DNA of 64,000 nucleotides from Camillea tinctor (lineage: Eukaryota; Ascomycota; Sordariomycetes; Xylariales; Xylariaceae). Shown here one piece after another: positions 35,815 through 46,900 of the stretch. A model generated the notes under the pieces. The model had not been told where the DNA came from. It saw nothing but the letters and a program-made list of their open reading frames with translations, and did not search any database. Numbering within the stretch: the stretch's first letter is position 1; every line of letters starts with the position of its first letter. The DNA lies in contig MU394058.1 of NCBI GenBank assembly GCA_022578605.1, forward strand, positions 124,001-188,000, read 5' to 3'. The translations under genes were made by a program, and so were the position numbers.

Positions 35815-36257
35815 ATAAGACACTGCATAGTAAAATTATATTGTGTAATGTTCGTAGACTATACCTTAGTGAGCAGTAGCTTGGAAGAAATGCATCGTCG
35901 TCGTCCTGGGTTGGCACATCAAGTATATTTACCAATTCAGACCTTAGAGCGGGACGGTATCGGTACCGAAGACATAGCAAGCGAGTTCCAGGTCGCAGTT
36001 CGGCCGACTGATCTTGCAGGTAACTTACTAGGTTGGTGACTGCTAATCTATACCTAGCTGCCAGGAAACTATGTACCTACCTATCTAGTAATGCCTACCT
36101 GCACCCCGTGGTTACATACAGATCTTGGTGTTTGATTTATCCCAGTTCAGCTCATCTCATGTTTATTCTAGTCCCCTGTTTTTTAAGCTTGAATCTTCTG
36201 GGCTAACCTTCTTTTAATTGGCATCACGGTTAACTCCCCGGCATGAACGATACCGAA

Positions 36258-36318
36258 GTCTACTGAGCCCAGTGACGCATAGCGCGTCAATATACCCCCC
36301 CGGGCGGGCTCTGTAGAC
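36258..36318. repeat. Nested palindrome / structured element (two stems)
   Basis: The outer arms 36258-36270 and 36306-36318 pair as GTCTAC/GTAGAC and GAGCCC/GGGCTC around one T:T mismatch. Inside, TGACGC (36273-36278) pairs with GCGTCA (36284-36289) over a 5-nt loop, and a C-run ending in CCCGGG fills the rest. The shape resembles a small folded RNA or a palindromic insertion core. It is not a tRNA: no arms or T-loop fit. Confidence 0.6.
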
Positions 36319-38126
36319 CAGCTATAAGAGAATCAATACTGTTATTTTTGAAGCTTCTTCCACTTATGATCTGAGGAAACCATGTTGTTCGGAACCCGGG
36401 GATAGCGTGTTTGAAGGTGATCGTCGTTGGAGTTTACTTAAATGGACGTCCATGGGTAGGTAGTGTTGCTATTTCTAGAACATATGGGAGGCTGTGCTCA
36501 TCAGAATGTCTCTCTGGTGACTCTGTGGCCGCCCTGTCCCCTCTGTCCACGCTGCCACGTTCGAGCTTAGCACTTTGGAAATCGAGTCCATCGATTGGAT
36601 AAAGCTTAAGGTTTTGACCTTAGGTATGACGGGTTGTTGACCTGCGCTGTCGATCAAACAAGACCCGGTAAGCCAGCATGCACGGGGTTGCCCTAGTGAG
36701 ACCAACTTCTAAAGATGACGGCGAGAGAAAGCCTCTATGGATTAGATACAACTAGTTGCACAAAGCTTACCTAGTACATACCCTCACTCTAGTGTATCAT
36801 GACGGCTTCCTAGTAGTGATGACAGTAGTGTACTAGGTATGTCCCAGCTGGATATGTATGTAGGTTACATAACTAGACTTGTGATTGGATGTCCGCCATT
36901 CTTTGTCCCCCTTAGTTGGAAATAAGTCTCAATTCGATGTATTGTTAGATGGTCTAAACCAACCACCTTAACTTACTTGCCTTACTTTACCTTAGACTTA
37001 GACTAAGGACTAAATTTAGCAAGAAACGGCCAGCCCGGATAACGAACAATAAAGAGTAAATAGCAGCAGATGATAATGAATGAATTGCTATTGTCGTCTA
37101 TCAGAGTTGTCTAATTTTTTTATCGCTAAGAGAAGTGGTAAGGTGTAAGTCCAGCAAGGTGCACCGAATTCCCTGTATTCCTAACGAAGCTATGGATAGG
37201 TAATAAACTATCACCAGTGGGTATGTAAGTACTGAGGACCCACTTTAGGTAGTATCTGTTCCAGGCGAATGGTCGGGCATCGGGAAAGGGTGGACCCGCC
37301 TAGGTTAGCCGTTGCGGTGCGGTGCGTTTTAGTGCCTCTTAATAACTCCGGGGTGCGAGTGCGAAGCTAGAGGCCCCAGCCGCAACTTGAAATATCCTAA
37401 ATAGGAAGTTCGGCGTCGCTGGTTCGGCCGCTTGTGTGCCCTGTAATTTTCATACTAGGGCGACTCCAGTTACAAGTCGGGTGGCTTCGAAATCACGAAA
37501 ATCGATACGCTGCAGTACGCTCTTAGCCTGGAACTAGTAATAAGTCTAGAAATAATGGGAGGGGCATACTAGCGCAACGTCGATTTTAGAGTATGCTTTT
37601 TATATTGTTTTCAGTGAGGTCATACTCGGTCACTTTACCAAACACATCCAGTCGTAATTATTAAGAGACCCAACATTTAGTTTCTATAACAGATAAATGG
37701 AAAACATAATCCGCTAAAACGGGTTGAAATGGATTGAACGAGGGACCTTATATTCCTAATCCTTGGATAAAATAACACAAATGAAAATAGATAAATATAG
37801 ACAGTCAAAGTTCTGGGGAGAGAATATAAGGGGGTATATGCTCTTTCGCCATGATCCCACACACAGGTCGCTTCCAAATCCGGTGGTCCCATATATACCC
37901 TAGAGATATGTCCGAAGTGAAATATAAATAAAAAAATGCGTACAGTAAAGTCCATCGTCTAAAAGCATGTGCCGTCCTCGAGCTCCTCGTACGCCGTAAA
38001 AAGATTTTTGTCCCAACATCCGAAGCACCATATATCCGTAAATTTTCGTATAAGTACGCGTTTATAAATCGACAAGGAGTATTTTACATATTTGCGTGTG
38101 GTAGTGGGGGTGGTGATGATGATGAT

Positions 38127-39674
38127 CTATGAGTTGCGTCGTTGCTTGCACTTGTCGTGTAGTAGATGTCCGTTCCGAGCCTATTAATTTATGAGTCTTC
38201 TGAGCTATACAACTAATGGTTTCATGATAAACATACTGTTGTCCGTGTGAACTCAGCGCCGCAATTCGGGCAAGTGGCTTTAGCTGCTTGTCCCGACTTT
38301 TCACGTTGATGCCGCAGGAGGTTGCTAAATGTTGAAAACTGTCGCCCGTTGCACCCGTGTTCCCAACATTGCGGCTTAGGTCGACTTTGAACCACGCGAA
38401 CATGCCCGGCGTCGTGTGATGGAGCACTTCCCGAAGGGAGTACAGGGTGCTGGACAGGATACATCATTTGCGACTCGGACATCGAAGAGGCACGGCTGCT
38501 GTTTTTATTAGCTAAAAGTGCTCGACTGTCCAATTTTGATGATAATATTACCTGTACTGGGAAGAGATACTCGGCGCAGATGGGTGAGGGGCAAAGCCTG
38601 GCGAGTAGCTCATGGCCATGTAGTCATTGGATGGCCTAGAAAATCATATTAGAAACGTTTCTGGGCGGTCGATAATCTTCGGCGCAACCTACAGGGAAGA
38701 AAACGGCGGAGAGAACATGCCCGAGTTTCCATGATCCGGGAGAGGTGATGACGAGTAAGAGGGAATGTAAGAATGTCCTGGAAGCGTCGTGACAGGCTCG
38801 GCCAGGAGTGAAATTTGCGAAGGCGCAGTTGTGTAGACGGGCATTGGCGAGGTTGCGGGGAATTCAGACATCGTGACGGGCGGAGACTGGGAGGCGGACG
38901 AGTAGGAGCTGCTCATGCCCCGGCGGGCTCGAACTGAAGACTTAGAGTCCCTTCGAGCTTGGTCTCGCTGTCTCTTCAATTCGCGTTGTTCCGGGGTCAG
39001 AATAGGTCGGGGAGGGCTTGAAGTTAGAGACCGGGGGTTGCTTGGAGGGGTCAAGCTCGCTTCTGAACCATGACCAACACTAGACAAATCGTGGCCCAAA
39101 AGATCGGCGGTGGGATCAAGACCTGACGAGAGGCCGGGCCAGGTAAAGGAAGAGCGGGGGATACCCATCTCCATCCTGGGATCAAACGAAACCGCTACGG
39201 CACTTCTCATCTCATAAGATACCGTTCGAAAAAAAAAAAAAAAAAACTTGCGTGCTCGCGAGAAACTTACCTCATGTTTGACGTTGCTGATGATGATAAA
39301 GCGTTTGTTGGAAGGTGAGAGTAATCTCGCGCTGGTTCGACTCTCAACAAAGGCGCGTTCTGGGTCGGCGTACGGCTCTCAGTCCACTCAGTATTGAAAG
39401 TGCTCTGAGGTAGACCTGAATAACCTGGATAGGGCGAGGAGGTAGCTAAGACCGACGGGGGATTATGAGGGTCTAGGACGCTATAAGACTGCGAAGGAGT
39501 AGCTCGAGAAGAAGGTTGCTGGCTTGGTTCGACGTAAAAGCTACGAGGCGAATCGACGAATTCCAACTGATGAAGCCCTCCTGTCGTTGAAGCTGCGCTG
39601 CTGGCTCTTGACCTGGACGGAAGTGAGTAAGAGTCTTCACGACGCCTTTGTGACCGAGAGTGATCGTGGTCCAT
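38127..39674 (-). CDS. Zinc-finger protein with paired C-terminal fingers, probable transcription factor (447 aa)
   Basis: Five exons with consistent phase were read: 39674-39271, 39205-38693, 38635-38552, 38525-38237 and 38180-38127, giving 447 aa. The ATG at 39674 follows an ATG-less leader. The N-terminal 330 residues are Ser/Pro-rich and disordered, with a basic Gln/Arg segment at about 205-228 ([15 protein letters not shown]) that could serve as nuclear targeting. The C-terminal module has a first finger C387-x4-C392-x13-H406 followed by QREK, and a second finger C419-x2-C422-x12-H435-x2-H438-x2-C441. The phrases [14 protein letters not shown] and EFTRTTARNGHL.HDKC are a pair I know from sordariomycete C2H2-type proteins. 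The last finger is completed only by splicing to the 54-nt final exon. DNA binding is inferred; targets are unknown. Confidence 0.85.
39228..39246. repeat. Poly-A tract inside intron 1 of the zinc-finger gene
   Basis: A run of about 19 A on the plus strand is a poly-pyrimidine (T) run on the coding strand, located between the donor at 39270 and the acceptor at 39206. It may act as the intron's polypyrimidine stretch. Confidence 0.8.
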
Positions 39675-41032
39675 GGTATAAGAAAAATAAGTGGAGGGGC
39701 GATATTTGCGAAAAGAGAAAGACCACACGTACGATGACCTGAGACTTTTCGAGCTCAGCTTGTGTTCATATATGTGATGGTAACAGGTAGTTGACTGATG
39801 TGTGTAAGACGTTCTGACTAGAGGTGGATATAAGAATCGAAGGCGAAGCTGTTTTAATAAAGACAGATGAGTATGATAGCTAAGTATGGATGGGAATGTT
39901 GTACAGTTGCGAAGGGGAAGAATAAGTATTTAGAGATCTCAGCCTCAGGTCAGCCATCTAAGATAGAGTGGGTTTTAGACTTATAAATTTATCGACGGAG
40001 AGGGGGGGGGCGGTACTAAGGTAGTGGAGTTCGACATCTATACGTATGGGAAAGTGAGCAGACGCCTCCTGTGCCAAACGATGTACCGGTGAGTACATCA
40101 CCGGGGTGGGAGACAGTGGAGAGCGGGCGCGGGTACAAAGGTACGGGTAGAGACAAGCTCGAGGTTGAGAGAGCGGGACTATGTAGTAGGTAACTACAAC
40201 AACTACATAGGCCTATGTACACATGAGAGAGCATGGGCCAGAGTAGATGTGGGGTGGCACCAGGCTAGCCCTAGTCATTTAGGTACTCTACAGCTTACCT
40301 TTTCTTCATCAGTACCTAGTCTAGGTACTAAACAGGGGAGAGGGGGGGAGAAGAGAGAAGGAAGGGGGGGGGTGTAGACGGACAATTACCTAGGATGCGG
40401 GAAGACAGGGTGATAAACATGGTAGCGGGATAACCGGGGTCAGCGAGATACATAGTGTAGAAGATAGTCTTTTCAAGACTTACAAGGTTACTATGTAGTG
40501 TACACACATAATTGTCTACTACTAGATAAGTACATACAACTACATAGGTTACCTAAAGTAAGGACATGCCAGGGGGGGGATAAAACCAGAGATTTCATGA
40601 TCATAGATGACTCGACATGATCATCTTTTCAAGTACACCCACCACACACGCATCAAGTTAGCATAGCGCAGCGCCGTTAAGACAGGAGAGACTTTTGGTT
40701 CCTGGCATCTTGTTTCCAGGGGGTGTAAGCTCAGCACTGAAAAGCGGCGTGGACACATAACTAGGTGGGGGAGTGTGTTTTCTAAGCACGTGTACGACTA
40801 CTGCCATAGAACAGTGGTTCAAAAAAAAGAAAAAGGGGGGGGGGGTGGATGTAAATGAGTCTTAGGAAGAAGATGACAGGGATACAAGAGGTACTTCACT
40901 CAAGCGCGATAGACTTTCGCACTCGCACTAAAAGGGTGGCATTGGCAGGCAGTGTCAACTCTCTGAACAACCGATCGATGTTCTTTTTAACGCGGACCCA
41001 CATTCCAACCCCATGAAGCCACCCGCTACCCA

Positions 41033-41055
41033 TGTGTGTGTGTGTGTGTGTGTGT
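41033..41055. repeat. (TG)n microsatellite
   Basis: An uninterrupted TG run of about 11 units in intergenic DNA. Confidence 0.92.
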
Positions 41056-41560
41056 AGATACATAGGTACCTAAGCTAGAGAGCGACCCATGCCCAGATGG
41101 GTGAGTGTACACCTGCAAGGGTCTTCTTTGCGCAAGGTAACTTGAACCAAAAAAATTCGATGCGAAAAAAGTCGGCCGCGGAAATCGCTGTTGAGACCTA
41201 CCTTACCCTTCCCCAGTGCCGGAAAAGAGCAGATAAGTTCCGTAACTACAAGGAGACAATTGAGATCAGAAGGGATAAAAAAGAAAAAAGAAACCGAAAC
41301 CCTATAGAAAAAAGAAAAAAAGAAAGAAAAAAGAAAATCCACCACTAAGCAGACACAGAATAAAATTAAATCGAAATATTTTGGGTGCTTTGCGAAGCCC
41401 ACAGAATAGTTCTTCCCATGTGCCCCTCGAGCGCATCCTTTTACCTACTTAGGTATTACCAATTATACACACACATACCGTGCTGAAATTATGCTCCTAG
41501 ACATTTCAAATCATAAGGCAGCCTTACGTTTCGCATAAACCTGGGGAAAGAAAGGTACCT

Positions 41561-41848
41561 ATGCTACTTTTTATTAATCAACACCTTCAGTTGTCAATGG
41601 GAGAACATTGGAAGTCAGGGAAGTCCTTCAAGTACTTATATTGCATCATTGGTTTCTTGCTTGTGTATCTTTTGTTTCTCCTTCTTCTTTTTCTTCTCTA
41701 TCACGGTGACTTCTTTATTGACCTAGATGGAAATAATGTAAAGTACGGTAATAAATCTGTAGTCGATAAAATAAGTAATACCTCCTCCCCTGTTGTACAT
41801 TTAATTGCACAAAATAGAGATGGAGGTACAAAGGATTCAAATCCTTGA
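41561..41848 (+). CDS. Doubtful small membrane protein ORF (95 aa)
   Basis: An ATG-started frame encodes a polar N-terminus (about 25 residues), one long hydrophobic helix at about residues 27-48 (mostly L, F, Y and V) and a polar acidic C-terminus. It has no homologue that I recognise. The stop lies within a perfect AAGGATT-CA-AATCCTT palindrome (41831-41846). The surroundings are gene-free and AT-rich, so the frame may be open by chance. The single clean helix is the only positive sign. Confidence 0.2.
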   Translation: MLLFINQHLQLSMGEHWKSGKSFKYLYCIIGFLLVYLLFLLLLFLLYHGDFFIDLDGNNVKYGNKSVVDKISNTSSPVVHLIAQNRDGGTKDSNP

Positions 41849-42947
41849 GGGATCTTTTCTTTTAGAAAGGGTACATTGTCGAAAAGTCGGGAAAGCAAGT
41901 GGTGCAACGGGTGGTCCGTGCCTGGATACTTCTTAGACAAGCGCTGGCGTCTAATTAATCGCCTGGTTAATTCAATTCGGCCGTTGCTTTTCGTCATTTT
42001 TTTTGGGGGGGGGGGGAAGGTTGAGGACTACTCCACTGCTAACTAAGCTAATGTATGCATGTGCACTAATACGTATACAGTTTAGTATTAACTACTCAAC
42101 ATCTCATATTCACAATAAACAAGGGCATACAGTTTCCCATGAAGTATTCTGATGAAAGTACCAAAAATGTATGGATGGAAATAGAAGATCCCTTTCATTT
42201 GGTAGAGTTATATTTTTATCCCTTCACTTTTGTTTATACGCCATGTACTATCTATATAATTGTTTCTGCCTAAACTGACCGTACTGGAGCACGTAATATC
42301 ATAACACACAACCCATATACGTATGTGTATATGTATGCAGGGACTTAGGCGTACAGAGTAAAAGTTACCATGTCTCCTATCCACGCCAACGGTTTATGGT
42401 ACTATTGGTACGGTACGTTCTCTCCGCATATGCGGAACTCTACAACTAAGGCGAGAGATTTCCAAGAACTTAGTCTAAATCACGGTCTGAGCCGAGTTAC
42501 TAATTGAAGATCTATAGCCTCTATGGCGCGGGTGCTGGCTAACCCTCGTGCGCTAAGATTTAACGCTGACGATAGAGAAAAAAAAACATCATAGTCGATG
42601 GTTGGTTTGATATACGCCCCCCTCTCCCCTCTCCCCCCGTCCGGTCCGTCCCCAGGGCGCGGCACCAGATCGGGGCAAAAACAAAATCGAATAAACTAAT
42701 AACATAAAAGTGGTCATCGGCGTCTGTGCCCCATAAACACCACTACTTCCTAGACTAATAAGTGAGCAGTTGATGGGAAAGCACTCGCGAGGCGACATGG
42801 GAGCCCCAGTTCCCTGGTAAGGCTAACTCCTCTGGTGCAATCAAAATACGCCTAGGTTGATTCGATGTGACCTTGGACTTCCTGCAATGTGCCGCTCTCC
42901 ATCGAGTCCTCATTTCGCCTGCTTCATCCCCATCCGAAACAACGTTT

Positions 42948-42991
42948 CTAAGCCTAAGCCTAAGCCTAAGCCTAAGCCTAAACCCAAACCC
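42948..42991. repeat. Interstitial telomere-like tract (CTAAGC)n ending in CTAAACCCAAACCC
   Basis: Six units of CTAAGC/GCCTAA (TTAGGC on the other strand) run into CTAAACCCAAACCC. Fungal telomeres are usually TTAGGG, so this is a one-base variant tract, and it is not at a chromosome end in this window. Confidence 0.8.
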
Positions 42992-44300
42992 AGTGGTCAG
43001 TGCCCCCAGTCTAAACTCCACTGAACCTAGTCAGAAAGTCAAATATCAGTTTCTATTTTTGTTTCTCACTCCTCCGAGCAGCTGAGTTACCCGATACGGC
43101 AAGACGAAGTCTTCAAAGTTCCCGCAAGGTACCACGCCGTACTCAGGTGCACGGTTTTGAGCTATGCTGCTCCTGACGTACGAGCTAGTCGAGATTTGAT
43201 ACTATTCTGATTTTCGATCTTGCAATTTTACTAATTATGTCCACCGCTGGCCGGCAAAGTCGTTACAGCTTTTAAGCTTCATGCTCCTTGGCTTCGGGTG
43301 GCTTATGGTCTAGTCTGCCCCTGCATGTCACGAAATCGGACCAGCCTAACTGGGTTACTAATATGTACGGAGGAATCAAGTAGCTATCAGAGCAGTGTAC
43401 CATACCACGATACCATTGGGTGTTGTTTTGGTTTTATGGTGTTTAAACGAAAGAGTTGTTGGCGATATCAGTCAACTCGGCACCGACGTGTACGTCTGTG
43501 TGTGATAGGTAGTGTATGCGACAGCATAACTCTGATTCCTCCCCCCTTCTCGTTTACCTCCTTCTACTTCCACTCCTATTTTTCTTATCGTTTTGGCCGA
43601 TAACAAGATATTATAATTATCGAGCTTTGGAATAGGTCTTGTCCATTCTGACGACTAGGTTGAGATTTAGGAGGATGTCAAAAGTCATAGCCAGGAATCA
43701 CTAACCCTAATTATCACTCCACCAGGCTAAGGTCGTCTATGAAGTGCCGTACATAGGTACCTGGATTAATAAAAAAAAGTATGGACTCAACAAGATGCCC
43801 CATATCAATGGCACTAATTTGGGTGTAGGATTTAGAGGGTGTATTTTATACTTAGTACGAGAATCTAAGAACAGGATCAAGATCACCCCCCACCTCGCTC
43901 TCGATATAGCATATTGCCGATTTCAGCATCAGCTCTAATATGTGCAGTTATTGTTTGTAGGTTCACAAAGGCCAACATATCGTCCCACCAGTTCAAACTA
44001 GTATAGACCTATAATTATGACTACATCGTCATTATAGTTGTTGCCGTTGAAGACTTGGCTGTTAACATGCAGCTTCTTTTCTTTCTTTTCTTACGAGCCG
44101 AGCAATTTGATGATATTGGGATACGACACATATAGTGTCGGCCTGTAATGATTTCCTATCTTCCCCCCATGGCTTCTCTTCAGTCTAGAAAGGCACTCGC
44201 TGTACATGAATAAAATTATATAGGCGCGCGCCCGCGCTTGTGAGGCGGAGTCGTGGCGTATAGGATAAATGAGGGGCAAGCTGAAACAGCAACAGTCAAG

Positions 44301-46900
44301 ATGTGTAATATTTAGTTAGTGAGTATTCTCCGAACAGCCTCAGGGGGCTTCTAGAATGATATTAGAATGTTTTTTTTTGGCTTATGTCGCGGGCCTTGAT
44401 GTTGGTCAACCTCGCAGGCCGGCGTTTAATCAGGCCAATCCCAAAAGCCGCATCAGATCGGGGGTTGGCTGACTCGACCATGACACACAATGCAACATGT
44501 GCGCCAACACGTGCCCGTGTACTGCGCCATAGACCCCGGCAAGCCATATGGCATGCGGCCTGGCTGACGGCGACCAACTCTCAGGTTAAGGTAAGGAGGT
44601 ATGGAATCGAATCCATCGACCACGCGCGTTAGCTGACTAGGTTATGCAGTTTACATGTAGACTTGAATATGTTTATGTTTTTGGATAGAGATGATATGTG
44701 CGCTTAGGCTGGATGGGATGTGACTTATGCCGCGCTTAAGGTAGGTTGTTTATCTAGGTAGGTAGGTAAGGGAAGAGAGTGTGTAAACCCGACTGGTTGG
44801 GAAGGGGAAGATAGAAGAGAAGAATAGATGGAATAATGGTGGCCGAATAATGAAAAGGTAGAATACTAGCGTCCCGATTTGGCGGAAACAACCAAGTACT
44901 ACATACTTGGTTGGTGCTACCTATCCATACCTAGGTAGTAGGTACCCACTACATAACACATGACTCGTCTGCTTGCTACATAGTATGTACATACCTCTTA
45001 AGTACATCTAGCTATTTATTAACCATCCTATCTGATAGTATAGTAGATAGAAGATAGCAGATAGTAGATGGTAGATACAAGTATATAACTACCTACTAAC
45101 CTACTACCTAGTAGTACTATGTACTAGATAACCTACATACGTCGGGACCACTGAGTGCTCCGTGGGTTGTAACGATTGGGCGATTGTAATCCATTCCGTT
45201 GGGTCTATACACATATATCCATGTAGATGTAGGTACATACGTACCTCGATTCTTTCGGCAGCATCCAACATGATCAACACGATAGCGATATACTAATAGG
45301 CAATTGATCAACCTTAGGTAATCGGAAATGTACTAGGTTAGTTAGTGGTGCAGGTTAGCAGTGTGGACATATCTTCGGGATTCCTTTCCCTTGTTTGCCA
45401 CGTTCTCCAGATTTTCAACAACCAACTCACACGCACATATCTAGATAGCCTCGGTTCCGACGCCAAATTGATAACTCACGATAGTAACAGTTGTAATTGG
45501 ATAGCCGCCTGAGCATGTGTGCACACCTAGGTAAAGCAACCCAAGCGAGACACGCACACTTCTTTTTTTTTTTAATCATCTTGCTGCACATCTTGCTGCA
45601 TGTCGTCGTTAAACTCGCCGAATCAGAAGGGGAAAAAACACACACACATACACACGAAACCTCAATATCACGCGAACCAGCACCCAACTCACTTCTCCCC
45701 CCTAACCCCTCCCTTCCCTCCTTTTCCCCCCTCCCTTCCACGCATCGCATAAAGTAAAGGTAGTTAGTCCTACGACCGGTTGCATTCAAGCCGGTCGTAC
45801 CGCTATCTTGAGACGAGTGTGCCGTCGAATATCAATCAAATTGGGACCGGCCGGCAGCGAATTCACCTCCATAGCAGCGGCAGGTGTGCGGCACAGCTGC
45901 TCTCGGAGCGGTCACTCAAGACGTACGAGACTCTACAGCTACAGAAATGATTCGATGCCGCGATGCTACGGTACTACGCACTTTTACCCCTCACACGATA
46001 CACATGCATTCTTATATGCACGCAGACCACACACATACACACACATACATGCATTCTCTCTCTCTATTCTCTACTCTACCTCCCCCTTTTCTACTTGTAC
46101 TCTTGTAGTAGCGGAACCAGCTCGGGCTTCACAATGCTTCGATATTGGCGCACCGCCTCTGACTGGCTCATTAGACGCCATCATCATACCCTACACCCAC
46201 GTATCATACCTCCATCAACACCCCATATTCAATATTCACACCCGGACTTAAAATAAAAATCATAAGTTCACCGACTTTCTCTCTAAGTCCGCCACCACAT
46301 TACTATTACGTGGTACATAGTACACATTCACGGCGCACACAAAAACCTCTGAGCATTCGTAAAAATCGATTCGCATGTGCTCGTATACTGCATTACGAAT
46401 AAGGACAAATGCCCGCCATAATAACGTTGTGAGCCTCTGCTCTTCACGCCAGACTAGCGGTTAACTTGTTCGTACGGAGAATGAAGCCATTGTCTCTTGT
46501 TTGTAACAATCACCGCCCTGCAGATCATACTCAATAAAGTGCGCAGCTACGGGACCGACTACCACCTTGGAGATTGACAGCTCGGGATTGCATAGGAAAT
46601 ACAATACCACCCACATATATTGTCACTAGTTCCACAGAGCTCTGCCCCCTAGCTCGATTTCTTACAGCTGGATCTATGGAATGCATTGGTCTAGGTTATG
46701 GTATTTCGCTGCTCGTTTCACTCCCTTAACCACTTACAAACCCAGCTGTAACCCATTCTACTATCTATCATCTAGTTGCCAGGGGCTTGAGAGTCAAAGA
46801 CTGTAGGTTAGGTGACTCTAGGTGCGGGCATGAGGGTTTTGATCATGATCCTTGTCTGGATACTGCTTCCGACTCAGGACTTGAGCAACCCATAAACCAG
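44301..46900. other. Gene-free region with a GC-richer island and CA/TAG-type repeats
   Basis: At 44380-44640 the sequence is GC-richer and open on both strands, but neither frame shows a domain. TACCTAGGTA is at 44928-44937. GTAGATA-type runs lie at 45040-45080, CA runs at 45638-45655 and AC-rich DNA at 46025-46050. No gene was recognised. Confidence 0.45.

Larger units (their letters stand above)
34861..38126. other. Gene-free region downstream of the zinc-finger gene, with palindromic elements
   Basis: Contents: a small hairpin (34897-34916) in a GC-rich patch, TACCTAGGTA at 35388-35397, a compound microsatellite (35757-35814) and the nested palindrome at 36258-36318. The segment at 37680-37955 is AT-rich with a minus-strand frame that has no recognisable domain. 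No gene was called. Confidence 0.5.
39675..44300. other. Gene-free region upstream of the zinc-finger gene; many low-complexity tracts
   Basis: Contents: G runs (40002-40012, 40341-40374, 40839-40848, 42005-42016), a TG microsatellite (41033-41055), A-rich DNA (41260-41335), the small hydrophobic ORF 41561-41848 and a telomere-like tract (42948-42991). No other frame looks coding. Confidence 0.5.

Noticed and set aside
41831..41846. T-arm-like sequence GGATTCAAATCC as a sign of a tRNA
   Set aside because: There is an extra base compared with the B-box consensus, the T stem does not fit, and no acceptor, D or anticodon arms can be drawn upstream.
44603..44619. GGAATCGAATCC, similar to a tRNA B box on either strand
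   Set aside because: The loop has one base too many and no A box or cloverleaf can be found on either strand.
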